A stretch of DNA of 64,000 nucleotides from Parachlamydiales bacterium (GTDB taxonomy: Bacteria; Chlamydiota; Chlamydiia; Chlamydiales; SM23-39), in NCBI GenBank assembly GCA_015661075.1, contig JACVQJ010000013.1, positions 1-64,000 of the forward strand, in the 5' to 3' direction. This document shows, in pieces, positions 43,244-51,518 of this stretch; positions within the stretch are counted from its first letter, which is position 1; each line of letters opens with the position of its first letter. Both the position numbers and the translations under genes were made by a program. Under the pieces are notes generated by a model. It searched no databases and was not told where the DNA came from. It saw only the letters and a list, made by a program, of their open reading frames with translations.

Positions 43244-45792
43244 TTTACAACAATATTTAACAGCTTGTTGGGCACAAAAATTGTCTTAACGATGCCCCCT
43301 TGCAGATATTTGGCGATCTCAGGCTGCGCCGTCACGAACACCATCAGCTCATTTTCCGTTTGATCGATGGGCAGATCGAATCTACCGCGCAATTTTCCAT
43401 TGATCTGCACGACATACGTCGCACGAGTATCGACGAGATACTGCGGATCGACGATGGGCAATGGGTGGTAGGTCAAAGATTGTCCCTCTCCCAATCGCTC
43501 CCAAAGCTCTTCGGCGATGTGGGGCGCAAATGGATAGAGCATCTGGACAGCCATTTTCAATACGCTGCGCGGATAGGCCGGCAGCGGCGTAAAGTCGTTG
43601 AGAAATTCCATCATGTGCGCGATCGCAGTATTGAACTGCATCAACTCGATATCCTTAGTGACGGTATCGACGAGGCGATGGCCCAGTTTGAGGGCGGCGT
43701 CGGATGCATTTTCATTGATCTTGTCGGAATGGACCAGATCAAAGAAACGGTTCAGAAACCGCTTGCAGCCGTTGACCGCATCGGTATTCCAGATTTTTTC
43801 CTGACCAAATGGCCCCATGAACATCTCATAGAGCCGCAAAGCGTCAGCACCAAACTCTTCGATAATTTCATCCGGCGAGACGCCGTTGAGTTTCGATTTC
43901 GACATCTTTTCAGTTTGAACGATCAGAGCTTCCTGATCGGAAAAATACATCCCGTCCCGCTGAGAAACGTTGGCGGGGTCTACATATCCGCCGCCCGGAC
44001 GCTTGAACGATCGCGCCGTGACCAAGCCCTGATTGCGCAGCGTCATGAACGGCTCCGAGGTGTGAACTAAACCGCAATCGAAGAGGACTTTGTGCCAAAA
44101 GCGTGCATAAAGCAAATGCAAAACGGCGTGCTCGACGCCGCCGACATAGAGATCGACCGGCAGCCAATACTTTTCCGCTTTTGAGCTCCATGCCTCAAGG
44201 TCGTTTTGGGGATCGCAAAATCGCAGATAGTACCAGCACGACCCCGCCCATTGGGGCATCGTGTTCGTCTCGCGCAGCGCTTTTCTATTCGTCTTGGGAT
44301 CCACGACCTCGACCCACTGGCGCACTTTGGCGAGCGGGCTTTGCCCACTGGCTGCCGGCTTGAAATCATCCATATGCGGCGGGGTCAAAGGAAGCTCATC
44401 GAGATCCAAAGCTCGCATCGATCCGTCGGGAAAATGGAGGATCGGAATCGGCTCGCCCCAATAGCGCTGCCGGGAAAAAAGCCAGTCGCGCAGCTTGTAA
44501 TTGACTGTTCGTTTGCCCTTGGATTGGCGCTCCAGAAAGCGAATGATCTCTTGCTTGGCCGCATCCATGGATAAGCCGTTCAACGAAAGATCGCCATGCG
44601 AACTGTTGATCGCCTTTCCGTCCCTGGTCCAGCATTGGTGGCCCAACAGATACTCGGACCGCTCCGTGCTTTCGCCATCGGCTGCCTGAGTCAGATCAGG
44701 ATCATAGACGCAGCGAATCGGCAAGTGGTACGTGCGGGCAAACTCAAAATCGCGCTCGTCATGAGCCGGAACGGCCATGACGGCCCCGGTCCCATAACCC
44801 ATCAGCACATAATCGGCAATCCAGATGGGCATTTTTTCATTGGTAATGGGGTGAATGGCGTACGATCCGGTCCAGACACCGCTCTTTTCTTTGGCCAAAT
44901 CCGTTCTTTCCAGGTCATTTTTGGCAGAGGTCTCTTTGCGATACTGATTGACAGCATTGAGCTGCTTTTGCGTTGCCAGCGAATCAATGAGCGGATGCTC
45001 CGGGGCCAAAACGAGATAGGTCGCTCCGAATAACGTATCAGGCCGAGTGGTGAATACCACAATGGGTTCGTGAGGCGATTCCAAGGCAAATGCGATCGCG
45101 GCTCCTTCGCTGCGGCCGATCCAATTGGATTGGAGTTTTTTCAAATGGTCTGGCCAGTCCAGCAAATCGAGATCCGCCAACAGACGGTCCGCATAGTCGG
45201 TAATGCGCAAAATCCATTGCTTGAGCGGGCGGCGCTCGACGGGATATCCCCCTTCTTTCGACCGCCCGTTTTCAACCTCTTCGTTGGATAGGACAGTACC
45301 GAGCGCAGGGCAAAAGTTGACATTCACTTCCGCCTCGTAGGCCAGCCCTTTTTCGAAGAGCTTGGTAAAAATCCACTGGGTCCATTTGTAATAGGATGGA
45401 TCGCTCGTCGCAATCTCCCGATCCCAGTCATAGCTGAAGCCCAGCGATTCAAGCTGACGGCGGTAGGTGTCAATGTTGGTGCGGGTTGTTTGGGCGGGAT
45501 GCGTGCCGGTCCGGATGGCGTACTGTTCGGCCGGAAGCCCAAAACTGTCCCAGCCCATGGGATGAAGAACGTTGAACCCCTTTTGCCGTTGATAGCGCGC
45601 CAAAATGTCCGTTCCCGTATAACCCGTCACGTGGCCCACATGAAGCCCGGCGCCGGATGGGTAGGGAAACATATCGAGAATGTAGTATTTGGGCCTGGAG
45701 GGATCGATCTCAGCTTTAAAAATCTTTTTTTCTTTCCAGATGCGCTGCCATTTTCGCTCAATGGCGCGCGGGTCGTATTTGGGTTTTTCCAT
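43240..45792 (-). CDS. leuS: Leucyl-tRNA synthetase
   Basis: The class I synthetase charges tRNA-Leu. I start it at the ATG at 45792 (MEKPKYDPRAIERKW); an in-frame start at 45834 would add 14 residues. HIGH-type signature is LHVGHVTGYTG, the editing domain has the conserved TTRPDTLFGATY, and the KMSKS loop is intact (TEKMSKSKLNGVSP). The length (850) fits. No T-box or leader peptide is seen upstream; instead a MITE-like element lies 66 bases before the start. Confidence 0.96.
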   Translation of the reverse strand: MEKPKYDPRAIERKWQRIWKEKKIFKAEIDPSRPKYYILDMFPYPSGAGLHVGHVTGYTGTDILARYQRQKGFNVLHPMGWDSFGLPAEQYAIRTGTHPAQTTRTNIDTYRRQLESLGFSYDWDREIATSDPSYYKWTQWIFTKLFEKGLAYEAEVNVNFCPALGTVLSNEEVENGRSKEGGYPVERRPLKQWILRITDYADRLLADLDLLDWPDHLKKLQSNWIGRSEGAAIAFALESPHEPIVVFTTRPDTLFGATYLVLAPEHPLIDSLATQKQLNAVNQYRKETSAKNDLERTDLAKEKSGVWTGSYAIHPITNEKMPIWIADYVLMGYGTGAVMAVPAHDERDFEFARTYHLPIRCVYDPDLTQAADGESTERSEYLLGHQCWTRDGKAINSSHGDLSLNGLSMDAAKQEIIRFLERQSKGKRTVNYKLRDWLFSRQRYWGEPIPILHFPDGSMRALDLDELPLTPPHMDDFKPAASGQSPLAKVRQWVEVVDPKTNRKALRETNTMPQWAGSCWYYLRFCDPQNDLEAWSSKAEKYWLPVDLYVGGVEHAVLHLLYARFWHKVLFDCGLVHTSEPFMTLRNQGLVTARSFKRPGGGYVDPANVSQRDGMYFSDQEALIVQTEKMSKSKLNGVSPDEIIEEFGADALRLYEMFMGPFGQEKIWNTDAVNGCKRFLNRFFDLVHSDKINENASDAALKLGHRLVDTVTKDIELMQFNTAIAHMMEFLNDFTPLPAYPRSVLKMAVQMLYPFAPHIAEELWERLGEGQSLTYHPLPIVDPQYLVDTRATYVVQINGKLRGRFDLPIDQTENELMVFVTAQPEIAKYLQGGIVKTIFVPNKLLNIVVK

Positions 45793-45857
45793 AATTTCCG
45801 AACTGATTTTTGGGGCTGATTGTACCATTATCATGCAAAAGTGAATATCTTTTTAGG

Positions 45858-45995
45858 CTGATCGTTACCCACAAGTTCCGTTTCCAGAGGGAGGCGAGGC
45901 AAAGCCAGATGGAAGCGTAAGCGGTCCGAATGGTGAAGCCCATAGCTGAAAGCACGCAGCCCCCTATGGAAACGGAACTTGTGGGTAACGATCAG
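45858..45995. mobile_element. MITE with 29-bp perfect inverted ends and 9-bp target duplication, IS50-like ends
   Basis: Perfect 29-base inverted ends start CTGATCGTTACCCACAAGT (45858-45886 and 45967-45995), with an 80-base centre and no gene. CTTTTTAGG is repeated directly on both sides (45849-45857 and 45996-46004), a clean 9-bp target duplication. The end matches the IS50 outer end as I remember it (CTGACTCTTATACACAAGT) at 14 of 19 positions, and IS50/IS4-family elements make 9-bp duplications. It sits in the divergent control region between leuS and the gene at 46076. Confidence 0.9.
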
Positions 45996-46075
45996 CTTTT
46001 TAGGACGTCCTCAAAATCTTCTTGTACAGTAAGCGAAAAGCTGGGATATTCCATCCCCAAAATCGGGAGGATCCC

Positions 46076-46669
46076 ATGTTTAAACAGCTTTTCTTTTTCG
46101 CTTGTGTTGTTGTTACAGGATGTCCATTAAATGTTTTCTCAGAAAAAGCGGATATAAATGTTCGCTCCTATGAACGTTCAATAAACCTTACAACATTCGA
46201 ATCTGTTTCACTAAATCCCTACTCGCGAATTGAGATCACTCTTAGCGATAATTCACGATGGATTTTTTACGATGAAAATCCAGATCAAATAATCAATGAA
46301 ATTTCTTCACACTGGAAACCGGGAGACGATATTAGAATTCTCACAAATACAGAGGATGATTCCAGACAAAAATACATATTAAAAAACGCAACAAAAAATC
46401 TCACTTATCTCGTTGACCTAGACCCTACTTGCTGCATTGAAATCCACGCCCACTATATTCAACAAATTGACAGAAATGGTTATTCCCTTGTGACTCAAGA
46501 TGGTTTGGTTTGGGCCATTGGTTGGTTGGGTTCTTTTACTTCTTGTAGTTGGAAAAGAGGAGACCATCTGATTATTAATAAAAGCAGTTTCCATCATCGC
46601 GATGATTATCTGATAATTAATGCTGAAACAGGCGACGATGTTTGGGCCAGTTTAGTCGGTGTGGATTAA
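46076..46669 (+). CDS. Hypothetical exported protein, possible lipoprotein
   Basis: A 197-residue protein starting at the ATG at 46076, which has GGGAGGA upstream. The N-terminus (MFKQLFFFACVVVTGC) is a signal peptide with a lipobox-like VTGC. The mature part is rich in beta-strand pattern (RIEITLSDNSRWIFYDENP, HLIINKSSFHHRDDYLIIN) with two similar halves, perhaps a duplicated small beta domain. It is AT-richer than its neighbours. No family recognised. Confidence 0.68.
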   Translation: MFKQLFFFACVVVTGCPLNVFSEKADINVRSYERSINLTTFESVSLNPYSRIEITLSDNSRWIFYDENPDQIINEISSHWKPGDDIRILTNTEDDSRQKYILKNATKNLTYLVDLDPTCCIEIHAHYIQQIDRNGYSLVTQDGLVWAIGWLGSFTSCSWKRGDHLIINKSSFHHRDDYLIINAETGDDVWASLVGVD

Positions 46670-46859
46670 ACTCAACTTTGCCTATCCATTGCACACCAGC
46701 CACCCGCTCGGCGCGTCAAAGAACGGCGTCGTTGTTCAATCCGACGAGAATCTCCTCTACGGATGCACCTCAGGGAAAACGCCCGACAATTTCTAAAATG
46801 AGATCAATCTGAGGGACCTGTCTTGCCATGCCTTACCCACCGCTTACTGATCTTAGCAT

Positions 46860-46919
46860 ATTGCGCAATAGCCTATTGCGCAATATTTCATTGCGCAATA
46901 AGGCGGAAAGTTGCGCAAT
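46860..46919. repeat. Cluster of four TTGCGCAA palindromes
   Basis: TTGCGCAA, mostly within ATTGCGCAAT, occurs at 46861, 46876, 46891 and 46911. The first three are spaced 15 bases apart. They overlap the end of ispG and provide its last codons (NCATFRLIAQ and stop). They may be a small tandem repeat or binding sites for a dimeric protein. Confidence 0.75.
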
Positions 46920-48618
46920 TGGGCTCGACCCAGCGACCATGGGATATGATCAGCTGAATGAGTTCATCCGGTCCATCGGCCATATCGATATCGCGCTTCA
47001 CGCAAGTTTTCTGGACGTATAAATCGATTTTTCCACTCTTGGACCCAACAAACCCAAAGTCTGCATCGGCCATTTCCCCCGGACCGTTAACAATGCAGCC
47101 CATAATGGCAATTTTGACCCCCGGAAGATGGCCGGTTTTTTCCCGAATGCGCTGAGCAACCGTTTGGAGATCAAACAGGGTTCTTCCGCAGCCCGGACAT
47201 GAGATAAACTCAGTTTTCGACATCCGCATGCGCGCGCTTTGTAAAATATTAAAACTCAGCTTTGTTTTGACATCGATGGGCGCATTGAACTCGATGCAGA
47301 TTCCTTCGACCAGGCGATCAGCCAGAACCGCACCCGCCTCGGCAGAAGCGCGGATGATGACCTCTTCTGCGCTCTCGCCGTACGACAGAGATAAAATCAC
47401 CGGTGTATCGATTCCCCTTTCCTTCAGATCATCGACAAAGCGCCTCGTTTCGTGCACAGGCGATATTTTTGGGTGAAAAAGAATAAATTCCGGATCGGGA
47501 CATGACGAGGGCCACAAACCTTTCGAATGAACGCAAACGGATGAAGAGTCGAAAGTGCGAACGCCATTTTCTTGCACTGCCTCATCGATCCAAAGGGCAT
47601 CGGGCTGGACAGTTAACGAGGCGATCTCAGACGAAGATGCTTTCACGACAACGGCGCCATCGCGATGCAAAAAAGGGCGAGCGGTGCGAGGAGTCAATCG
47701 GTGCTTTTCTGCGAATGGCTCAATTCCTCGGCCCAGGTTCTCCTCAAATAGAGTAACGAGCCGGCGGCAAGGATCGATCTCGCTCACGGGATCTTCTGTT
47801 AAAGAGACGCGGATCGTGTCGCCGATGCCATCCAGCAATAGAGCGCCCATTCCCATGGCTGATTTAATTCGCCCATCCTCCCCGGCCCCCGCTTCCGTCA
47901 CGCCAAGATGGAACGGATAATCCCAGTCCAACCGTTTCATCTCGCACGCCAGCAGCCGATACGCTTCCATCATGACGATCGGATTGCTGGCCTTCATCGA
48001 AAAAATCAGGTCGTGAAAGTCCATCTGACGGCAGACTTTGGTAAATTCCAGCGCAGATTCGACCATTCCTCGAGGTGTGTTTCCGTAGCGGTTCATGATC
48101 CGGTCGGATAAAGAGCCGTGATTGGCGCCAATGCGCAGCGATCGTTTCAGTCGTTTGCACTTCTCGACGAGAGGCGAAAACGCCTCTTCGATTTTGATCA
48201 GTTCGCGCGCATATGACGCGTCATCGTATTCAATGATTTTAAACTGCGCTCGTTGATCGACAAAATTGCCCGGATTGATTCGGATTTTATCGACAAAATC
48301 AGCGACCAGCATTGCTGCCGGAGGATAAAAATGGATATCTGCAACCAGCGGAATCGTAAGTCCTCGCTGAATGAGGCCGCATTTGATCTTTTCGCAGCTT
48401 TGCGCCTCGAGCTTTCCCTGCACGGTCACGCGAATGATCTCGCAGCCGGCATCGGATAGCCGTGCGATCTGATCGATCGTCTTGGACACATCGCGGGTAT
48501 TGGTGGTCGTCATCGATTGGATGCGGATCGGATTTTGACCGCCCACACCCACTGAGCCCACCATCACCTCGCGCGTTTTTCGGCGCACTGTTTGATAGAT
48601 TGAGTCGCAATAGTTCAT
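46888..48618 (-). CDS. ispG: 4-hydroxy-3-methylbut-2-en-1-yl diphosphate synthase, long form
   Basis: The iron-sulfur enzyme catalyses the sixth step of the MEP isoprenoid pathway. The start is taken as the ATG at 48618 (MNYCDSIYQTVRRKT), giving 576 residues, with no strong ribosome site. The TIM-barrel part (VGGQNPIRIQSMTTTNTRD, LVADIHFYPPAA) and the C-terminal 4Fe-4S part (FISCPGCGRTLFDL, IMGCIVNGPGEM) are separated by an inserted domain of about 200 residues, the long type of chlamydiae and plants. The last ten residues are read from palindromic repeats and probably replace or extend the native end. Confidence 0.94.
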   Translation of the reverse strand: MNYCDSIYQTVRRKTREVMVGSVGVGGQNPIRIQSMTTTNTRDVSKTIDQIARLSDAGCEIIRVTVQGKLEAQSCEKIKCGLIQRGLTIPLVADIHFYPPAAMLVADFVDKIRINPGNFVDQRAQFKIIEYDDASYARELIKIEEAFSPLVEKCKRLKRSLRIGANHGSLSDRIMNRYGNTPRGMVESALEFTKVCRQMDFHDLIFSMKASNPIVMMEAYRLLACEMKRLDWDYPFHLGVTEAGAGEDGRIKSAMGMGALLLDGIGDTIRVSLTEDPVSEIDPCRRLVTLFEENLGRGIEPFAEKHRLTPRTARPFLHRDGAVVVKASSSEIASLTVQPDALWIDEAVQENGVRTFDSSSVCVHSKGLWPSSCPDPEFILFHPKISPVHETRRFVDDLKERGIDTPVILSLSYGESAEEVIIRASAEAGAVLADRLVEGICIEFNAPIDVKTKLSFNILQSARMRMSKTEFISCPGCGRTLFDLQTVAQRIREKTGHLPGVKIAIMGCIVNGPGEMADADFGFVGSKSGKIDLYVQKTCVKRDIDMADGPDELIQLIISHGRWVEPNCATFRLIAQ

Positions 48619-48657
48619 GGGAGAAATTTTGCCCGAACCAGGGATCCTAATCAAACA

Positions 48658-49302
48658 TTATAATTTCTTGTTGATGTAGATATCCGCGGGTCCCCATGGA
48701 AATTGGGCTTGGCAAGACTTATGAACCATAAACCCTTCTCTTGCAATTGGCTCCGAAACGGTAATGACGCGGGCATCCGTAGCTAGTTTTTTAAAATCGA
48801 TGATTTCCTCGTCAGGATGAAACGTGTATAGATACACAACCGTTGCATCGCCTAAATCAGCATCGGAAATCCTGTCCGACACAAACCGAACCCCAATCAA
48901 TCGAAACAGGGCCGCCAACTTTTGTGCCTTGTTGATAAATTGAGGAACCCAGTCAACTCCTGTTGTCTGGCAGCCAAACCAGAGATGGGTCCAAAAACAA
49001 AGCCGGCCCCGGCCAGAGCCCAGATCAACAAAACGGTCGGTTTCTTTGAACTCAGACAGTTCGGCCATCACTTTCCACACCGTGAGCGGTGTTTCACCGT
49101 ACAGATGGATATTTTGTTCACCCGCTTTTTTAAAATGGCGGCGGCACATGCGGTAGGGATTGGAGAATAGATACAGGCAGCTCATCCACAGATCAAGAGC
49201 GGCAAACCGAACGGATGCCGTGTAAAATCGGCGCATCACCTTGCACTGTTCGCAAAACAAAAAAAGACGCGAAGACCAAAAGAGATTATTACCAGTTGAC
49301 AT
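48658..49302 (-). CDS. Class I SAM-dependent methyltransferase, FAM173/DOT1-like
   Basis: A 214-residue protein with an N-terminal hydrophobic helix region and a SAM-binding domain (FVDLGSGRGRLCFW, then TTGVDWVPQFINKA). YGETPLTVW before the motif and the general order resemble lysine methyltransferases of the FAM173/DOT1 type, but substrate is not certain. The start at 49302 overlaps the previous gene by 14 bases. A second possible start is the ATG at 49236. Confidence 0.65.
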   Translation of the reverse strand: MSTGNNLFWSSRLFLFCEQCKVMRRFYTASVRFAALDLWMSCLYLFSNPYRMCRRHFKKAGEQNIHLYGETPLTVWKVMAELSEFKETDRFVDLGSGRGRLCFWTHLWFGCQTTGVDWVPQFINKAQKLAALFRLIGVRFVSDRISDADLGDATVVYLYTFHPDEEIIDFKKLATDARVITVSEPIAREGFMVHKSCQAQFPWGPADIYINKKL

Positions 49303-50251
49303 GAGTGCCGATATTTACGGGCATAAAAGTCGCAAAAGGGAGGTTCTTTTCCTGCATAGCCAGGTAGAGATCGTACGGCGGCAGATCAACAGGCTCATCG
49401 GAAAGGCTGAACGTATTCCAGTGCATCCCCAAGCTGAGGCGCGAGCCGACATCGCAATGAATTTCGACTGCTTCTTTGGGACATACATGAATGGGTTTCA
49501 ACAAGCGCTTGGGAGCATAGGCTCCAATCGGAATGAGGCTTAAGTCAATCGATGCCCAATGCCGTCCTATCTCTTTGAAATCAACGTTATTATAACCAGT
49601 GTCTCCGGCAAAATAAAAGGTCTTGCCAGCGCATTCGACAACATATCCGCACCAAAGCGTGCGATTCTCGTCCCAAAGACCGCGGCCCGAAAAATGCTGG
49701 GCCGGCACGGCAGTGATGCGGCTACCGTCCTCGGTGGCGTGAGCTTGGCCCCAGTTCAGCTCAAAAACATTGGCGATTGTGCGCTTGACAAACCAACGCC
49801 TGACACCCGTCGGAACGACCCACAGAGCATTCGGATTCATCTGGTGGATACGGCGAACGCTTTTTTCATCGAGATGGTCGTAATGATTATGGCTCAATAA
49901 CACGAGATCGATGGACGGAAGTTTCTCGATCGGGATAAAAGGATCCTGGCGCCGCTGAAGAGATCGAATCGGAATGGGCGAGCAGTGATCGCTAAATAAC
50001 GGGTCTGTGAGGATATTGAGATGGCCGACATGGATTAAAAACGTACTATGGCCAATCCAGACGGCGTAAGGAAGTTTCAAATCACAGGATGCCGGCTGAG
50101 CCGGGTAACAGAAATTGTCCGGCGGCAGCGTATGCTGCTCGTCGTAATGCCCAAACCGCCATAGGATCACATCCCACAGGTTATGTTTCGGATCCTCAAT
50201 GTAGCGGTTGATGAAGCAACCGAGTCTCTTGTCGAGTTTTTTCCAACGCAT
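49289..50251 (-). CDS. Metallo-beta-lactamase-fold hydrolase, NAPE-PLD/UlaG-like
   Basis: A 320-residue zinc hydrolase. Metal-binding motifs: SHNHYDHLD, GHSTFLIHV, AGDTGYN and the final LGMHWNTFSLSDEP. This pattern, with FYFAGDTGYN and PxQHFSGR (VPAQHFSGRGLWDENRTLW), is that of the N-acyl-phosphatidylethanolamine phospholipase D group, also seen in bacterial lipid or lactone hydrolases. No signal peptide, so it acts in the cytosol unless secreted by type III. It is a close tandem paralog of the gene at 50282. The substrate is not known. Confidence 0.85.
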   Translation of the reverse strand: MRWKKLDKRLGCFINRYIEDPKHNLWDVILWRFGHYDEQHTLPPDNFCYPAQPASCDLKLPYAVWIGHSTFLIHVGHLNILTDPLFSDHCSPIPIRSLQRRQDPFIPIEKLPSIDLVLLSHNHYDHLDEKSVRRIHQMNPNALWVVPTGVRRWFVKRTIANVFELNWGQAHATEDGSRITAVPAQHFSGRGLWDENRTLWCGYVVECAGKTFYFAGDTGYNNVDFKEIGRHWASIDLSLIPIGAYAPKRLLKPIHVCPKEAVEIHCDVGSRLSLGMHWNTFSLSDEPVDLPPYDLYLAMQEKNLPFATFMPVNIGTHVNW

Positions 50252-50281
50252 ATCAATGATATTAGAAAAATCAGAATTAGA

Positions 50282-51250
50282 TTACCAATTGATGGTTCGT
50301 CCCGGTTCGATGGGAAGGAAGGACTCATGGGGACAGCCGCTCTTTTGCATGGCGAGATACAGGTCGTAGGGCGGAAGATCGAGGGGCTCTTCGGACAGTC
50401 GAAACGTCTTCCAGTGCATTCCCAAACTCAATTTCGATCTAACGTCGCAATGAATTTGAACGGCTTCAGAGGGGCTGATATGAACTGGCTTCATGAATTT
50501 TTCGGGGACATATGTGCCGATGGGAATCAGACTCAAATCAATCCTGTCCCAACGCTGGCCGATCTCTTTGAAATCGATACCGTTGTATCCAGTGTCTCCC
50601 ACGAAATAAAATGTTTTCTCCGGCGTTTCAACTACAAAACCGCACCACAGCGTGCGATTCTTATCCCACAGATGGCGGCCGGAAAAATGCTGGGACGGCG
50701 TCGCAGTGACTCGGCATCGATCGCTGGCCTGGCAGGACTCTCCCCAATCGAGTTCAATGACCCGTTCAATGCCTCTATTCTGAAACCAGCGCCTCACGCC
50801 TCGCGGAACAATCCATAAGATATGGGGATTGTGCTGATAGAGGCTGGATACGCTATGCTCGTCCAGATGGTCGTAATGGTTATGGCTGATGAGTACGATA
50901 TCGATCGGCGGCAGTTTGCTGATCGCAATCGCGGGCGTGTGTTTTCTTTTAAGAATCTGGAATGGAATGGGAGAGCAGTAATTGCTAAACAGCGGATCCG
51001 TCAGAATCGATAGGCCATCGACTTGAATCAGATACGTGCTGTGGCCGATCCATACCGCCGACGGGAGATCCCGTTGATGAGGCGGAATCTGAGCCGGATA
51101 CTGGAAATTCTCCGGCGGGGGGCGCCTCGTTTGACTTTCGGCGTAATATCCAAAGCGCCAAAGCATTAAGTCCAATAAACCCCTCTTAATATCGCGTATA
51201 TGGGGATTGATAAATCGGCCAAAGCACTTGATTGGATTTCGCCAGACCAT
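50282..51250 (-). CDS. Metallo-beta-lactamase-fold hydrolase, tandem paralog
   Basis: A 322-residue paralog of the gene at 49289 with all zinc motifs (SHNHYDHLD, GHSTYLIQV, VGDTGYN, LGMHWKTFRLSEEP). GAGGAG lies close before the ATG. The 30-base gap shows a two-gene operon arising by tandem duplication. Both are of the NAPE-PLD-like group; membrane lipid turnover is a reasonable guess, not shown by sequence. Confidence 0.85.
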   Translation of the reverse strand: MVWRNPIKCFGRFINPHIRDIKRGLLDLMLWRFGYYAESQTRRPPPENFQYPAQIPPHQRDLPSAVWIGHSTYLIQVDGLSILTDPLFSNYCSPIPFQILKRKHTPAIAISKLPPIDIVLISHNHYDHLDEHSVSSLYQHNPHILWIVPRGVRRWFQNRGIERVIELDWGESCQASDRCRVTATPSQHFSGRHLWDKNRTLWCGFVVETPEKTFYFVGDTGYNGIDFKEIGQRWDRIDLSLIPIGTYVPEKFMKPVHISPSEAVQIHCDVRSKLSLGMHWKTFRLSEEPLDLPPYDLYLAMQKSGCPHESFLPIEPGRTINW

Positions 51251-51375
51251 CTCTCCTCATACAATCAGTTAATTTTACAATTATCACAACTAACTGTAAT
51301 TATCAACAAAAACATAGCTCTACCTGCAATTATCAAAACTCATGTATTTATAAGTAACAGACAAGCAAAGATTGC

Positions 51376-51480
51376 GATTGAACTCCTCCTTAAAAGGAGG
51401 AGATTCTTCTTCCGCTTAAGGTTGCGGTGCGGCTAACGCCGCTTACCGCACGAATAAAATATCTTGCCTAGACCCACCCT
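51376..51480. repeat. Structured dispersed repeat, copy D
   Basis: Nearly identical to copy C over the first hairpin (CTCCTCCTTAAAAGGAGGAG with ATTCT), the GC hairpin (GGTGCGGCTAACGCCGC and partner) and the AT-rich link, ending at CCCACCC without the terminal hairpin arm or ATTGCG. It lies in a gene-free gap between the start of the hydrolase gene at 51250 and the pfp stop at 51519. Confidence 0.75.
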
Positions 51481-51518
51481 CACAAAAAAAATGATAAAGT
51501 AACTTCGACCACGGGAAT

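Noticed and set aside
45793-45857. T-box or leader control before leuS
   Set aside because: No T-box motif, anticodon-like stem or Leu-rich leader peptide is visible; the only structure is the MITE, which has the marks of an insertion.
46828-47022. Plus-strand small gene starting MPYPPLTDL
   Set aside because: It is antisense to the ispG 3' end and runs through the TTGCGCAA repeats. No ribosome site.
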